64,000 bases of DNA from Nesterenkonia salmonea. GTDB lineage: Bacteria; Actinomycetota; Actinomycetes; Actinomycetales; Micrococcaceae. Positions 29,582 to 39,910 of the stretch are shown piece by piece. Location: the NCBI RefSeq assembly GCF_005771525.1, contig NZ_VAVZ01000016.1, positions 1 to 64,000 on the forward strand, read 5' to 3'. Within the stretch, counting starts at the first letter, position 1. Every line of letters starts with the position of its first letter. The position numbers and the translations under genes were made by a program. The notes under the pieces are model-generated. The model was not told the DNA's origin. It made no database searches and saw only the letters and a list, made by a program, of their open reading frames with translations.

Positions 29582-30591
29582 TCCGCGCGGAGGGCGGTGG
29601 CGGCAGAGCTGCGGGAGGCGTTGAGCACTTCCCGGGCGTCCTGGACGTCCTTGTGCATCTGCTCAATGAGCTTCTCCGCGCCTTCGTAGGCGACCATACC
29701 GCGCAACCGGCCCACGAATTCCACGCGGAGGCGCTGACCGTAGAGATCAAAGTCCTCCACCTGCTCATCCGGTCTGTCCAACACATGTGCTTCCACCACG
29801 CGGATGAGTCCGTCGAATGTTGGGTTTGAGCCAACGGAGATGGCGGCCGGCCACCGGTGGTGGTGATTATCAGTCACCCACCCCGCGTAGACGCCGTCGG
29901 CCGGGACCATCCCTTCAGCGTCCTGGGAGAGGTTTGCGGTGGGGAATCCAAGCTCCCGGCCCCGGGCCTCACCGTGAACAACCTCTCCGACGACCGCGTG
30001 CTGGCGGCCGAGCATCCGGGCAGCGGAGGCCACATCTCCCTGTTCAAGGGCGTGCCTGATCGCGGTGGAGGAGCACCGTTGCGCGGGCTCCTCGCCTGTT
30101 GGATCCTCCACAGGGAAGTCATCGACTCCAATGACCTCGAATCCGAAGGTCTCTCCCAGCTGGACCATCGTGGTGAAGTCGCCCTCGTTCTGGCGTCCGA
30201 AGCGCACGTCATGCCCGATCACCACTGCCACCGGATTCAGCGCATCCACAAAGTAGCGGCGCACGAAATCCTCAGCTGTGTGGCCGGCCAGCTCTGCGTT
30301 GTAGTGAAGGACCAGGGAGGCGTCCACACCGCTGGATTGGAGACGAGCCAGCTTCTCACCCAGCCCAGTCAGAAGCTCAGGGGCCGACTCTGGACGGTGG
30401 ATCAATGCGGGATGGGGATCAAACGTCAACGCCACGGCGGCTGCGTTGCGGCGGCGGGCCGCCTCGTTCAGCTTCGCCAGAACCTGCTGGTGGCCCCGGT
30501 GCACGCCGTCGAAATTGCCGATGGTGAGCACAGTGGGCCCCAGGTCGGCGGGGACGTCATCGAGCCCGTAGTAGATATGCACGGCGTCCAT
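29578..30591 (-). CDS. ribF: Bifunctional riboflavin kinase / FAD synthetase
   Basis: RibF phosphorylates riboflavin to FMN and adenylylates it to FAD. The 337-residue protein has the N-terminal nucleotidyltransferase domain with LTIGNFDGVHRGHQ (about 21-34), DFVRRYFVDALNPVAVVIGH and SSTAIRHALEQGDV, and the C-terminal kinase domain with VVHGEARGRELGFPTANLS (about 200-220) and a final strand-helix. It ends the truB-associated cluster, being preceded by two small membrane proteins and followed by an overlapping methyltransferase gene. Confidence 0.96.
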   Translation of the reverse strand: MDAVHIYYGLDDVPADLGPTVLTIGNFDGVHRGHQQVLAKLNEAARRRNAAAVALTFDPHPALIHRPESAPELLTGLGEKLARLQSSGVDASLVLHYNAELAGHTAEDFVRRYFVDALNPVAVVIGHDVRFGRQNEGDFTTMVQLGETFGFEVIGVDDFPVEDPTGEEPAQRCSSTAIRHALEQGDVASAARMLGRQHAVVGEVVHGEARGRELGFPTANLSQDAEGMVPADGVYAGWVTDNHHHRWPAAISVGSNPTFDGLIRVVEAHVLDRPDEQVEDFDLYGQRLRVEFVGRLRGMVAYEGAEKLIEQMHKDVQDAREVLNASRSSAATALRAE

Positions 30592-30592
30592 C

Positions 30593-31051
30593 CTAAGGCC
30601 GGTGGCGGAAGAGCCAGAAAAGCCCGACGAACGGCAGGATCAGGGGAATGAACCCATAGTCACGCCCGAAGCCTCCCCACACGGTGGCGACCTCGAACAG
30701 CTCAGGTTGGATCAGCGTCCAGGCGCCCACCCCGATCACCCCGACCATTTCGATCAGCACAGCCACCAGTGCGACCCTCCAGGCTGTAGCCGAGGTGCGC
30801 GCCAAGGCAAGGGTAGCCACCACATAGACTGCGGCGGCGAACGCGGAGAGTGTCAGTGCCAGTGGCGCGTCAACGAACTGCACCTTGCCTTCCTGTGGGA
30901 AGGGCGTGATTTGGTAGAAGGCGCGAGCAAATGCACTGACGGCGAAGATGCCGTAGGCGGTGATGATCAGCATCCCGACTCCCCGGTTGCGGGGGCTTTT
31001 GGCTGGTGCCGATTCTGCTGCACCACCAGGTACTACAGTGCGCTTCCCCAC
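30593..31051 (-). CDS. Four-segment membrane protein beside ribF
   Basis: The 152-residue protein has a polar basic N-terminus (KRTVVPGG...KSPRNRG) and four membrane segments: about 26-45, 62-82, 90-112 and 130-148. The loop before the last segment has YGFIPLILPFVGL. It overlaps the preceding small membrane-protein gene and ends one base before the ribF start region, so all three are one translation unit. I do not know a function; its fixed position between truB and ribF suggests a conserved pair with the gene at 31033. Confidence 0.65.
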   Translation of the reverse strand: MGKRTVVPGGAAESAPAKSPRNRGVGMLIITAYGIFAVSAFARAFYQITPFPQEGKVQFVDAPLALTLSAFAAAVYVVATLALARTSATAWRVALVAVLIEMVGVIGVGAWTLIQPELFEVATVWGGFGRDYGFIPLILPFVGLFWLFRHRP

Positions 31052-31398
31052 CAGATCTCCTCCATGCGGTACACCATGACAAACACCACGAGCCCTACAA
31101 AGCTCATCACAAGATTAGACCAGCGTGTCTTGTCCACCATCGCCCAGATGAAAACACCCACCGGCAGCATCAGGGCGGTCAGAATGTATCCCCAGAATTC
31201 CCACGCCTCACCGGTGATGGAGGCCCCCATGGCCTGCCGCACACCCGCGTAGACGCCGTACACGATCAGATAGAGCTCAATGGCGGCCAGGCTGATGATG
31301 GACGAATCCGCTGGATGAGCGCGTACGGCTGTCATGGCCCAACAGATCAGTGTGGAGAGGGCACAGACCACGGTGCCCAGGATGAACATTGCGGTCAC
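31033..31398 (-). CDS. Small membrane protein overlapping truB
   Basis: The 121-residue protein has four membrane segments at about residues 3-22, 34-54, 70-88 and 94-112, and a short tail EEIWWGSAL. Its GTG start overlaps the truB stop codon (GTGA) and its end overlaps the next membrane-protein gene by 19 nt, so translation of truB, both membrane proteins and ribF is coupled. No family is recognised. A role as a two-component membrane complex with its neighbour is possible but only inferred from the coupling. Confidence 0.6.
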   Translation of the reverse strand: MTAMFILGTVVCALSTLICWAMTAVRAHPADSSIISLAAIELYLIVYGVYAGVRQAMGASITGEAWEFWGYILTALMLPVGVFIWAMVDKTRWSNLVMSFVGLVVFVMVYRMEEIWWGSAL

Positions 31399-32420
31399 AG
31401 CGCAAATACTAGCTCTGGTTTGGCTTGGAGAGCTTGCGGTCCAGCCGTGGCAACTTGGGCAGCATCAGGCGACGACGACGCCCCCGGCTTGGCTGGGATG
31501 TCCTGGAGCAGGGCGACCAGCTCCCCATCAGGCGCGAAGGCTGCGGTGAGCCTCTCACGTGTGGGGGTGATGATCTGAGGTTCTTCAGCGGTATCCGCGG
31601 CTGTGAGCTCTGGGGAGGCGCTGGCGGTGATGCGTCGGCCGTGCCGCAGGTGCTCGGCTTCCTCGGCGGTCACCTGCCGGGCCGGAAAGAGTTGCCCGGC
31701 CGCCTCGGCCAAACCGATGTACCCGAAATCTTCGGCCAGCTGTTCAATGGTGAGGCACTGGTCCACTCGATAGGGGCCGACAGCTGTGCGTCGAAGCGCG
31801 GTGAGGTGGCCACCAGTGTCTAACAGCTCGCCGAGATCGCGGGCGAGGGCACGCACGTAGGTGCCGGAGGATACGGAGACGGTGACATCTAGGTCTGTCA
31901 GTTTGCCGCCGTCGATCCGTCTCAAGTCGCCGATTGTGAACTCGTGGACGGTGACGGGGCGGGCGTCGAGTTCGACGTCTTCTTCCGAGCGGGCTCTGTC
32001 ATAGGCCCGCCGACCGTCGACCTTGATAGCGCTGACGGTGCTCGGCACCTGCATAATCTCACCGGTGAGCCTGGCCACGGCCTGCTCAATCTGTTCGCGG
32101 GTGAGTGCGTTGGCGAAGCGTGTGGAGAGGACCTCGCCCTCGGCGTCGTCGGTGGTGGTGTTCTGCCCCAGCCGGATAGTGGCTGTGTAGGTCTTGCTGA
32201 CCCCCACAATGTGGGTCAGCAGACGAGTAGCACGGTTGATGCCTACAACCAGCACACCGGTAGCCATGGGGTCCAGGGTGCCGGCGTGGCCGACTTTGCG
32301 GGTCCCTGCAAGTTTGCGGATGCGTCCGACGACGTCGTGGCTGGTCCAGCCGGCCGGCTTGTCCACGAGGACAAGACCGGAGCCGACTTCCAGTTCTTCA
32401 GGGCGTTGTTTCTTTGCCAC
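31395..32420 (-). CDS. truB: tRNA pseudouridine(55) synthase
   Basis: TruB makes pseudouridine 55 in the T loop of tRNAs. The 341-residue protein shows LVLVDKPAGWTSHDVVGRI near residue 17, KVGHAGTLDPMATGVL (about 42-57, the aspartate is catalytic), TYTATIRLGQNTTTDDAEGE and the C-terminal GTYVRALARDLGELL. The C-terminal extension after about residue 275 is long, low-complexity and Ala/Pro-rich. The gene follows rbfA by 18 nt, as in the usual nusA-infB-rbfA-truB order. Confidence 0.97.
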   Translation of the reverse strand: MAKKQRPEELEVGSGLVLVDKPAGWTSHDVVGRIRKLAGTRKVGHAGTLDPMATGVLVVGINRATRLLTHIVGVSKTYTATIRLGQNTTTDDAEGEVLSTRFANALTREQIEQAVARLTGEIMQVPSTVSAIKVDGRRAYDRARSEEDVELDARPVTVHEFTIGDLRRIDGGKLTDLDVTVSVSSGTYVRALARDLGELLDTGGHLTALRRTAVGPYRVDQCLTIEQLAEDFGYIGLAEAAGQLFPARQVTAEEAEHLRHGRRITASASPELTAADTAEEPQIITPTRERLTAAFAPDGELVALLQDIPAKPGASSSPDAAQVATAGPQALQAKPELVFAL

Positions 32421-32438
32421 AGTCGGAGCTGACTCGCC

Positions 32439-32909
32439 TTAGCGGTCTTCCGGTGCGGGGCGGTCGCCTTCGGCGTTAGCCTCCCCGGCGTCAGCATCGG
32501 AACGGTACGGAGACTCGTTCACCGGCTGGGCGCCTTCGCGCAGGGCCCGGACCTGTTCGTCCTGCTCGCGGGCCTTCCGGAGGAGATCTTCCAAATGGGC
32601 CGCTGACTCAGGGATCTCGTCTGCGGTGAACTCCAGGGTGGGAGTCAACCGGATGCTCAGCTGCCGGCCCACCTCATGGCGCAGAACCCCACGGCTTGCC
32701 CACAACAGTTCGACGGCGGCCTGCTTGGCCTCATCGTCCTCAGCGAGGACTGTGTAGTACAGCGTGGCGTGCTGCAGGTCGTTTGTGACACGGGCGTCGG
32801 TGATGGTGATCATCTCCGCCCTGTCGTCCTTCACACGGGTGCGCAGGGCCTCGGCCACGATCACTTTAATGCGGGACGCCAGACGCGATGCGCGTGCTGG
32901 ATCTGCCAT
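32439..32909 (-). CDS. rbfA: Ribosome-binding factor A
   Basis: RbfA binds immature 30S subunits and supports late 16S rRNA processing. I chose the ATG at 32909 because GAGGAGG stands 7 nt before it; an in-frame upstream start at 32990 would translate through the palindrome between infB and rbfA. The resulting 156 residues start ADPARASRLASRIKVIVAEA and include the KH-like core DARVTNDLQHATLYYTVL and LTPTLEFTADEIPESAAHL. The acidic tail (DADAGEANAEGD) is an actinobacterial-type extension. Confidence 0.95.
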   Translation of the reverse strand: MADPARASRLASRIKVIVAEALRTRVKDDRAEMITITDARVTNDLQHATLYYTVLAEDDEAKQAAVELLWASRGVLRHEVGRQLSIRLTPTLEFTADEIPESAAHLEDLLRKAREQDEQVRALREGAQPVNESPYRSDADAGEANAEGDRPAPEDR

Positions 32910-32930
32910 AGATGCCTCCTCAGCTCTGCT

Positions 32931-32993
32931 GTCGTGAGGCCTTCGGCCGGCCAACAGGATGGTGATCCTGCGGCCGGCCGAAAAACTCACGAC
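32931..32993. repeat. 63-bp near-perfect inverted repeat between infB and rbfA
   Basis: Outer arms GTCGTGAG (32931-32938) and CTCACGAC (32986-32993) are exact complements. Inside them TTCGGCCGGCC (32942-32952) pairs with GGCCGGCCGAA (32972-32982), and CAGGAT pairs with ATCCTG around GGTG. Only about seven bases outside the loop are unpaired. It fills nearly the whole intergenic space. No U run follows on the leftward strand, so it may slow rather than stop transcription, or act as a processing site. Confidence 0.8.
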
Positions 32994-33001
32994 TTCTCAT
33001 A

Positions 33002-35794
33002 TTATGTGCGCGGAATTTCGCGCATCTCCCAGGTTTCGATGATGTCGCCATCTCGGACATCGTTGAAGCTGCCCAGGCCGATACCACATTCGAATCCGTC
33101 ACGGACCTCAGTGGCGTCGTCCTTGAAGCGGCGCAGCGACTCGATGGTGAGGTTGTCGCCGACCACATTGCCGTCGCGAACAAGTCGCGCCTTGGCGTTG
33201 CGGCGGATGATGCCGGAACGAACAATCGACCCCGCGATGTTGCCGAACTTGGAGGAACGGAAGACCTCGCGGACTTCTGCGCTGCCCAGCTGCACCTCCT
33301 CGTACTCCGGCTTGAGCATGCCCTTCAGGGCCGACTCAATGTCGTCGATCGCTGCGTAGATCACCGAGTAGAAGCGCATATCTACGCCTTCACGGTCAGC
33401 CAGGCTGGTGACGCGCTCCGCAGGGCGGACGTTGAAGCCGATGATGACCGCGTTGTCCACTGTGGCGAGGTTGACGTCGTTTTGAGTGATCGCGCCAACA
33501 CCGCGGTGAATAACCCGCAACTGCACATCGGCTCCAACATCGATCTTCAACAGAGCATCTTCCAGAGCCTCGACCGCACCCGAGACGTCTCCCTTGAGGA
33601 TCAGGTTCAGTGTGTCGATCTTGCCGTCGGCCACAGCCTGGTCGAAATCTTCCAGGGTGATGCGCTTACGGCGCTTGGCCAGCAGGGCGTTACGCTCGGC
33701 TGCTTCACGCTTCTCAGCGATCTGGCGTGCAGTGCGGTCATCGCTGGTGACCAGGAAGCTGTCGCCGGCCCTCGGGACCGTGGACAGGCCGAGCACCTGG
33801 ACCGGACGGGAAGGAGTTGCCTCTTCCACAGCTTCACCTGTGTCATCGAACATAGCGCGGACGCGGCCGAAGCCTGTGCCTGCCACCATATTGTCACCGA
33901 CACGCAGTGTTCCGGACTGCACCAGGACGGTCGCGACGGCGCCGCGGCCCTTGTCGAGGTTGGCTTCAATGGCCACACCACGAGCTGCCTTCGAAGGGTT
34001 GGCAGTGAGTTCGAGGGCTGCGTCTGCGGTCAGCAGGACAGCTTCCAAGAGCTCGTCGATGTTGATGTTCTGGATCGCCGAGACGTCCACGAACATGACA
34101 TCGCCGCCGTACTCTTCGGGGATCAGTTCGTATTCGGTGAGCTGGCCACGGATCTTATCCGGGGCTGCGCCTTCCTTATCAATCTTGTTCACTGCCACGA
34201 CCACAGGCACGTTTGCTGCCTTGGCGTGGTTGAGGGCCTCCACTGTCTGCGGCATGACACCGTCATCAGCTGCGACTACAAGCACGGCAATATCGGTGAC
34301 TTTCGCACCACGAGCACGCATGGCGGTGAACGCCTCATGGCCGGGGGTGTCGATAAATGTCAACGAACGTTGCTGGCCTTCATGTGGAACGTTCACCTGG
34401 TAGGCGCCGATGTGCTGGGTGATGCCTCCGGCCTCACCCTCGGTCACCTTGGAGGACCGGATTGCGTCCAGCAGTCGTGTCTTACCGTGGTCAACGTGAC
34501 CCATGACGGTCACCACTGGGGCGCGGGCTTCCAGGTCCTCAGCGGATTCTTCAGCTTCCTCGTCATCCAAGTTGATGTCGAAGGACTCCAGCAGCTCGCG
34601 ATCCTCATCCTCTGGGGAGACGATCTCTACCTTGTAGCCGAGCTCTTCGCCCAGCAGATGGAATGTCTCCTCATCCAGGGACTGGTTGGCGGTGGCCATT
34701 TCTCCGAGCTTCATCATCACTGTGATGAGTGCTGCCGGCTCGGCGTTGATCTTCTCTGCGAAGTCACCCAGGGATGAACCGCGGCGCAGCTTCACGATCG
34801 TGCTGCCGTCACCCTTGGGGACGCGCACGCCACCAATTTCGCGAGTGTGCTTCTGCTCAAGCTCCTGACGCTTTGCGCGCTTGGACTTGCGTGCCTTGGA
34901 CTTGGAGCCGCCTCGACCGAACGCTCCGGCTGCTCCACCGCGGCCACGACCGCCGCTTCGTCCACGCGGGGGTCCACCTGCTGGAGGACCTCCTGGTGCG
35001 TTTCCGCGGCTTGGTGCGGGCGACTGGCCCGGCATCATAGACGGCTTGGGCGTTCCCGGACGTGGTGCCGCTGGGCGGCCACCTTCAGCGCCGGCAGGGC
35101 GCGGGGCACCTGGCCGTGCACCTGGGCGCGGTCCTGCTGCGCCACGATCCCCGCCACGTTCTCCACCGCGCATCCCCTGCCGGGGTGCGAAGGGGTTGTT
35201 GCCGGGTCGCGGACCACCGGGACGTGGGCCTCCGCCACTTTGGCGGGGTCCACTGGTGCGGGCGTTTTCACGCTCTGATGCCAGTCCGAATGGATTGTTG
35301 CCGCCACTACGCGGCTTGGCCCCAACAGGTTTGGCTGCGGGTGGTTTGGGACCACCGGGCTTGGGTCCGGGTGCCGGAGGCTTGGGCCCACCTGGCTTGG
35401 GAGTAGCCGAAGTCTGCTCGGATGTCTGTGGCTTCTCAGCGGCGGGCTCTGCAGGTTCAGCTGCAGGTGTGGGCTTGGAAGGTTCGGGCTGCGCCGGCTC
35501 TTCCTTTGCGGGTTCAGGCTTAGCCGCTTCGGGCTTGGGCGCTGGACCTGGCTTGGCTCCACCTGGCTTAGCTCCACCGGGAACCCCAGGTTTCTTGGGC
35601 GCGGGTTTTGCGGCAGGCTTCTCTGCAGGCGGTTCGGCCTGGGGAAATGCAGCACGTAGCTTTTTGGCTACGGGGGGCTCAACAGTTGATGACGGAGACT
35701 TGACGAACTCGCCCATCTCCTGGAGCTTTGCTAATGCTTCTTTTGATGAGACGCCAATATCTTTGGCAATCTCATGTACGCGGGCCTTGGCCAC
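33002..35794 (-). CDS. infB: Translation initiation factor IF-2
   Basis: IF-2 is the GTPase that places fMet-tRNA on the 30S subunit and promotes subunit joining. The 930-residue protein starts with GTG (AAGGAGAAC upstream). An N-terminal helical IF2_N domain ([20 protein letters not shown]) is followed by about 250 residues rich in Pro, Lys, Gly and Ala, then a second IF2_N segment and the GTPase core: [19 protein letters not shown] (about 427-445), [17 protein letters not shown] and [13 protein letters not shown]. Domains II to IV follow. The gene is read after ylxR and before rbfA. Confidence 0.98.
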   Translation of the reverse strand: MAKARVHEIAKDIGVSSKEALAKLQEMGEFVKSPSSTVEPPVAKKLRAAFPQAEPPAEKPAAKPAPKKPGVPGGAKPGGAKPGPAPKPEAAKPEPAKEEPAQPEPSKPTPAAEPAEPAAEKPQTSEQTSATPKPGGPKPPAPGPKPGGPKPPAAKPVGAKPRSGGNNPFGLASERENARTSGPRQSGGGPRPGGPRPGNNPFAPRQGMRGGERGGDRGAAGPRPGARPGAPRPAGAEGGRPAAPRPGTPKPSMMPGQSPAPSRGNAPGGPPAGGPPRGRSGGRGRGGAAGAFGRGGSKSKARKSKRAKRQELEQKHTREIGGVRVPKGDGSTIVKLRRGSSLGDFAEKINAEPAALITVMMKLGEMATANQSLDEETFHLLGEELGYKVEIVSPEDEDRELLESFDINLDDEEAEESAEDLEARAPVVTVMGHVDHGKTRLLDAIRSSKVTEGEAGGITQHIGAYQVNVPHEGQQRSLTFIDTPGHEAFTAMRARGAKVTDIAVLVVAADDGVMPQTVEALNHAKAANVPVVVAVNKIDKEGAAPDKIRGQLTEYELIPEEYGGDVMFVDVSAIQNINIDELLEAVLLTADAALELTANPSKAARGVAIEANLDKGRGAVATVLVQSGTLRVGDNMVAGTGFGRVRAMFDDTGEAVEEATPSRPVQVLGLSTVPRAGDSFLVTSDDRTARQIAEKREAAERNALLAKRRKRITLEDFDQAVADGKIDTLNLILKGDVSGAVEALEDALLKIDVGADVQLRVIHRGVGAITQNDVNLATVDNAVIIGFNVRPAERVTSLADREGVDMRFYSVIYAAIDDIESALKGMLKPEYEEVQLGSAEVREVFRSSKFGNIAGSIVRSGIIRRNAKARLVRDGNVVGDNLTIESLRRFKDDATEVRDGFECGIGLGSFNDVRDGDIIETWEMREIPRT

Positions 35795-35934
35795 TGTTCT
35801 CCTTGTCTGGCCCGCGCGATGCCCCGCCAGCCAAGCGGGGCTTGACGTTAGCGGCTCATCGAATCAGGCCGTTTAGCATGATTGATTTCCGAACGGTGAA
35901 TGGCGCTCATGATAGGGAGCTCATCCGTCGGTGC

Positions 35935-36222
35935 TCATCGGGTGTTCATCTCTTTCCAACCCGCCTTCGTCGCTGTGGTCAATTGTTCGATGTCTTCGAA
36001 CGCTAGCTGTGCTGTGGCGACCGGCTTCCGGAAGGCCCGGTTGAAGGACCTTTGTTTCAGCGCGGCCTCGAAACATTGTCGACTGCGGTGCAGCCAGGCG
36101 CCTCGGCCTGGCATTTTCCGCTCGGCATCCAGGACAACCTGATCGCCGTCGAGCACGAAACGTACGGCACTGTCCTGCTCAGTCTGCGATCGGCAGCCGA
36201 CACACGTCCTGATTGGGACCAT
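35935..36222 (-). CDS. ylxR: YlxR-family RNA-binding protein
   Basis: The 95-residue protein has the YlxR (DUF448) signature: RTCVGCRSQ (about 5-13), GRGAWLHRSRQCFEAAL (about 39-56) and FNRAFRK. The positively charged face is thought to bind RNA, and the gene sits between nusA and infB in most bacteria, implying a part in transcription or ribosome assembly; its exact function is still debated. The 140-nt gap to infB shows no other gene. Confidence 0.93.
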   Translation of the reverse strand: MVPIRTCVGCRSQTEQDSAVRFVLDGDQVVLDAERKMPGRGAWLHRSRQCFEAALKQRSFNRAFRKPVATAQLAFEDIEQLTTATKAGWKEMNTR

Positions 36223-36262
36223 AAGAGTCTATCAGTGAGGTCAAGAACCTGCGGCCTGAGCC

Positions 36263-37231
36263 TCAGGCCCCTGCATCCGAGACGATGTCGATCCGCCAGC
36301 CGGTCAGCTTTGCTGCCAGGCGGGCGTTCTGCCCCTCTTTTCCAATGGCCAACGACAGCTGATACTCAGGGACCACGACTCGTGCTGAGCGGGTGGCCTC
36401 ATCCAGAACAGTGACGGAACTCACTTTGGCTGGGGAGAGTGCATTGGCGATCAGACGTGAGGGCTCGTCGCTGTGATCGATGATGTCGATCTTTTCGTCA
36501 TTGAGTTCGCTCATCACCGCACGCACCCGGGACCCCATAGCGCCAATGCAGGCACCCTTGGCATTGATCCCGGACTGGGTGGCGCGGACAGCAATTTTGG
36601 TGCGATGCCCGGCTTCACGTGCGATCGAGGTGATCTCGACCGAACCATCCGCGATTTCGGGGACCTCATGGGAGAACAGTTTCTTGACCAATCCGGGGTG
36701 CGACCGCGACAGAGTGATCTGCGGGCCCTTGAAGCCCCGGTGGACATCCACCACGAAGGCACGCAGACGCGAGCCGTGCACATAGGACTCACCCGGCACG
36801 TGTTCCTGGGCAGGCAAGTCAGCCTCGACCCCGCCGATATCCACTTTCACAGTGTGCGGATTGCGGTCCTGCTGGACAATTCCAGAGACCAGCTCCCCTT
36901 CTTTGGACTTGAACTCGCCAAGTACGCCCTCATCCTCCGCATCCCGGATGCGTTGCATGATGACTTGCCGTGCAGTGGACGCCGCAACGCGTCCGAAGTT
37001 CTTGGGGGTGTCGTCAAACTCGCCGATCACCTGGCCGTTTTCGTCCATTTCTTTGGCCAAGATCGTCACGTGCCCGTTTTTCTCATCAATCTCTGCTCGG
37101 GCGTGCTGCAGTGCTCCCGGGCTCTTGTGGTAAGCGAGCACCAGAGCCTGTTCAATAGCAGGCATCAGCCGTTCGAGGGGTATGTCACGCTCTTGGACCA
37201 GCATGCGCAGGGCGCTCATATCGATATCCAC
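36263..37231 (-). CDS. nusA: Transcription termination/antitermination factor NusA
   Basis: NusA binds RNA polymerase and modulates pausing, termination and antitermination. The 322-residue actinobacterial form lacks the acidic C-terminal repeats of E. coli. Visible are an N-terminal RNA-polymerase-binding region ([21 protein letters not shown]), an S1 domain ([22 protein letters not shown], in part), and two KH domains ([55 protein letters not shown]). The GTG at 37231 has GAGG upstream; ATG 37219 is possible. Confidence 0.96.
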   Translation of the reverse strand: MDIDMSALRMLVQERDIPLERLMPAIEQALVLAYHKSPGALQHARAEIDEKNGHVTILAKEMDENGQVIGEFDDTPKNFGRVAASTARQVIMQRIRDAEDEGVLGEFKSKEGELVSGIVQQDRNPHTVKVDIGGVEADLPAQEHVPGESYVHGSRLRAFVVDVHRGFKGPQITLSRSHPGLVKKLFSHEVPEIADGSVEITSIAREAGHRTKIAVRATQSGINAKGACIGAMGSRVRAVMSELNDEKIDIIDHSDEPSRLIANALSPAKVSSVTVLDEATRSARVVVPEYQLSLAIGKEGQNARLAAKLTGWRIDIVSDAGA

Positions 37232-37253
37232 TTGTGCCTCCGGTCAACCTTCT

Positions 37254-37847
37254 TCAGTCTTTATGTGAAAACTCTACCTGGACACGGGCCCGGGCGATGG
37301 ATCCGAAGCTGATGTGGGTGTCTGGTCCGATTTTTGGTTTCATGCCCTTCTTGGGTGGGGGCTTGATCTCTGCGACCACGATGCCCTCATCATCAACGTC
37401 ATTGAGACGAGCAGTCAGCGCTGCTGCACCTCCAGAGCGCTCATCAGCAGTTCTGTCGATCTCCAGCAGTCGACCCACGTTTCTGCGGAAGTGTCGGGGC
37501 TCAGTCAGAGGACGCGTGGCACCGGGGGTGCTGACTTCAAGATCGTAGGTCTCCAGGGCTGCCAAGGGCGCGGCGGCGTCGTCGTTCTGCTCACCCTGAT
37601 CCAGGACGACGGAAAGCGCCTCGGAGACCCCTGCGATGGTGTCCAGGTCCACATTCTCTGTGCCCTCCTGGTAATCGACAGACACTTGAAGCACAGTGCG
37701 CTGGCCAGTGGTGGTCACCGCAACCTCGTCCACGTGGAGCCCATGGGCGGCCACAGTGGGTTCGATCAGAGCAGCGAGCTTCTTGGCCCGGGCGTCTTGA
37801 AACCGTTGGTCTTCAGCGGGGCGTGGTGGGACTGCCATGTGTTCCAT
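37254..37847 (-). CDS. rimP: Ribosome maturation factor RimP
   Basis: RimP supports maturation of the 30S subunit. The product of about 197 residues has the two-domain layout: an N-terminal alpha/beta domain with [19 protein letters not shown] and [16 protein letters not shown], a junction [20 protein letters not shown] (the hallmark EVSSPG...PL motif), and an SH3-like C-terminal domain. ATG 37847 and ATG 37838 are both possible and differ by three residues. A longer in-frame extension reaching beyond 39000 runs antisense to proS and is not coding. proS diverges 43 nt away. Confidence 0.93.
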   Translation of the reverse strand: MEHMAVPPRPAEDQRFQDARAKKLAALIEPTVAAHGLHVDEVAVTTTGQRTVLQVSVDYQEGTENVDLDTIAGVSEALSVVLDQGEQNDDAAAPLAALETYDLEVSTPGATRPLTEPRHFRRNVGRLLEIDRTADERSGGAAALTARLNDVDDEGIVVAEIKPPPKKGMKPKIGPDTHISFGSIARARVQVEFSHKD

Positions 37848-37889
37848 TCTGCCAAACAATGCCAGCTCCGCCCGACTAGACTCGTCCTC

Positions 37890-39722
37890 ATGACCACACG
37901 CCTGTCTCATCTTTTCCTGCGCACATTGCGCGACAATCCTGTTGATGCCGAGGTTGCCAGCCACCGCCTTTTGGTCCGCGCCGGCTATATCCGGCGTGCG
38001 GCTCCGGGGATCTACTCCTGGCTGCCGCTGGGGGTGAGCGTGCTGCGCAGGCTCGAACAGATTGTGCGCGAGGAGATGGACGCCATTGGGGCGCAGGAGG
38101 TGCACTTTCCCGCACTCCTGCCCAAGGAACCCTACGAAATCTCTGGCCGGTGGAAGACCTACGGCGACGGCATCTTTGTGCTCGGAGACCGAAAGTCTGA
38201 GGAGATCGAACCCAGGGTACGTAGGCCCAACTACCTGTTGGCGCCCACCCATGAGGAGATGTTCACGCTGCTGGTGAAGGATCTCTACAGCTCCTATAAG
38301 GACCTTCCGGTGAACCTCTACCAGATTCAGACCAAGTACCGCGATGAGGCGCGCCCCCGGGCTGGGCTGCTGCGTGGGCGTGAGTTTGTGATGAAGGACT
38401 CCTACTCCTTCTGCGTCACCGACGAGGACCAGCGCGCAGCCTATGATGCCCACCGTGCCGCGTATGTGCGCATCTTTGAACGGCTCGGCCTCGCCGCTGT
38501 GCCGGTCTCCGCCGACAACGGGACCATGGGCGGCTCGGCGTCTGAGGAGTTCCTCTTCCCATGCGATATCGGGGAGGACACTTTTGTGGAATCCCCGGGC
38601 GGCTACCGGGCCAATGTGGAGGCCGTCACCAGTGTGCCCCCTGCGCCTCAGGATTACGACGACGCCCCCGCCGCAGTGGTGCACCACACCCCCGGCACCG
38701 ACACGATTCAGACTCTGGTGGACGCAGCGAACACCCACCAGCCACGTGATGATCGGCAGTGGACTGCTGCAGACACGCTGAAGAACGTCGTCGTTGCGGT
38801 CATCACCCCTGACGGGGAGCGCAAGGTGGCAGTCATCGCCGTACCGGGTGACCGCGATGTTGACTTCAAGCGTGCGGAGGCGACTATCGGCAGCACCCTG
38901 GGGATCGACGGTGAGGTGTCCGTTGAGGCAGCCGAGCCGGGCGACTTCGCGAAACATCCGGGCCTGGTGCGCGGCTACATCGGCCCTGGTCTGAGTCTGG
39001 ATGCCCCCCACCTTGGCAAAGATTCATCTACCGGCATCCCGTACCTTGCGGATCCGCGAATCGTGACCGGCACCCGGTGGATCACCGGCGCCAACGAGCC
39101 TGATCAGCACGTCTTCGGCCTGGTGGCCGGACGAGACTTCACCTGGGATGACACCATCGAATCAGTGGTGGTCCGTGACGGGGACCCTGCTCCTGACGGT
39201 TCCGGCCCGCTGACCACCCGGCGCGGCATCGAGCTGGGCCACATCTTCATGTTGGGGCGTTACTTCTCTGAAGTGCTGGGCCTGAATGTCCTCGATGAGA
39301 ACGGCAAGCAGACCACCGTGGCGATGGGTTCTTACGGTTTCGGGGTCACCCGCGCATTGGCGGCCCTGGTGGAGGCGAATCATGACGGCCGGGGCATCAT
39401 CTGGCCGGCAGCAATAGCACCGGCGGATATCCACCTGGTGGCCACTGGCAAAGGCTCTGAGGTCTTCGAAGCTGCGGAGACGTTGGCTGAAGAGCTGGAG
39501 GCTGCAGGCTTGTCGGTGATCTACGATGACCGTCCTAAGGTCTCCCCCGGGGTGAAGTTCGGCGATGCTGAGTTGGTGGGCGTTCCCACGATCGTGGTGG
39601 TCGGCCGCGGTTTGGCGGAGGGCAAGATAGAGGTCAAGGATCGCCGCACCGGCGAAGCGGAGAACATCGACCTGACGGCAGTCGTGCCGCACCTCGTGGA
39701 ACGGGCCCGCACCCTGAGCTGA
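37890..39722 (+). CDS. proS: Prolyl-tRNA synthetase (bacterial type)
   Basis: ProS charges tRNA-Pro with proline. The 610-residue class II enzyme has the N-terminal [20 protein letters not shown], motif 1 with [13 protein letters not shown] (about 36-48), motif 2 with [20 protein letters not shown] (in part, about 139-158), an editing-type insertion domain (about 225-380) and motif 3 with [18 protein letters not shown]-terminal anticodon-binding domain closes the protein. The presence of the insertion indicates the bacterial editing form. The start at 37890 follows the divergent rimP start closely; frames extending further left are antisense to rimP. Confidence 0.97.
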   Translation: MTTRLSHLFLRTLRDNPVDAEVASHRLLVRAGYIRRAAPGIYSWLPLGVSVLRRLEQIVREEMDAIGAQEVHFPALLPKEPYEISGRWKTYGDGIFVLGDRKSEEIEPRVRRPNYLLAPTHEEMFTLLVKDLYSSYKDLPVNLYQIQTKYRDEARPRAGLLRGREFVMKDSYSFCVTDEDQRAAYDAHRAAYVRIFERLGLAAVPVSADNGTMGGSASEEFLFPCDIGEDTFVESPGGYRANVEAVTSVPPAPQDYDDAPAAVVHHTPGTDTIQTLVDAANTHQPRDDRQWTAADTLKNVVVAVITPDGERKVAVIAVPGDRDVDFKRAEATIGSTLGIDGEVSVEAAEPGDFAKHPGLVRGYIGPGLSLDAPHLGKDSSTGIPYLADPRIVTGTRWITGANEPDQHVFGLVAGRDFTWDDTIESVVVRDGDPAPDGSGPLTTRRGIELGHIFMLGRYFSEVLGLNVLDENGKQTTVAMGSYGFGVTRALAALVEANHDGRGIIWPAAIAPADIHLVATGKGSEVFEAAETLAEELEAAGLSVIYDDRPKVSPGVKFGDAELVGVPTIVVVGRGLAEGKIEVKDRRTGEAENIDLTAVVPHLVERARTLS

Positions 39723-39761
39723 GGGGCGGGCGTCACCCCTTCCACCTCTCCCCACCCTCCT

Positions 39762-39838
39762 GCCGTTTTACCCTGCCTTGCTGGAATGACAAGGCGCTAT
39801 CGCGCGAGGTTTTCCTGATAAGGCAGGGTAAAAGCGGC
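39762..39838. repeat. Palindromic element A, left of the AbiEi-like gene
   Basis: The left arm GCCGTTTTACCCTGCCTT (39762-39779) pairs with AAGGCAGGGTAAAAGCGGC (39820-39838) with a single bulged base. The centre (39793-39805) is GGCGCTATCGCGC. The element is about 77 bp and shares the CCGTTTTACCC arm and the GGCGCTAT-N-GCGC-type centre with element B at 41105. It lies 40 nt after proS. It may also act as its terminator, although no T run follows. Confidence 0.8.
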
Positions 39839-39910
39839 GTGGGCTTTCAACTTATCCACACATTGCGATGAACTTCACTAAACACAACCAAATTGAGTCA
39901 TTCTGTATCT

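Noticed and set aside
33482-34777. A 431-codon plus-strand frame inside infB
   Set aside because: It is antisense to the conserved GTPase core of IF-2 and shows no recognisable domain.
37314-37889. An in-frame 192-codon extension in front of proS
   Set aside because: It is antisense to rimP and the translation has no resemblance to the synthetase N-terminus, which begins at ATG 37890.
37254-39011. A 585-codon minus-strand frame covering rimP and most of proS
   Set aside because: Only the last 194-197 codons have protein character and match RimP. The rest is antisense to proS, whose plus-strand translation shows complete class II synthetase motifs.
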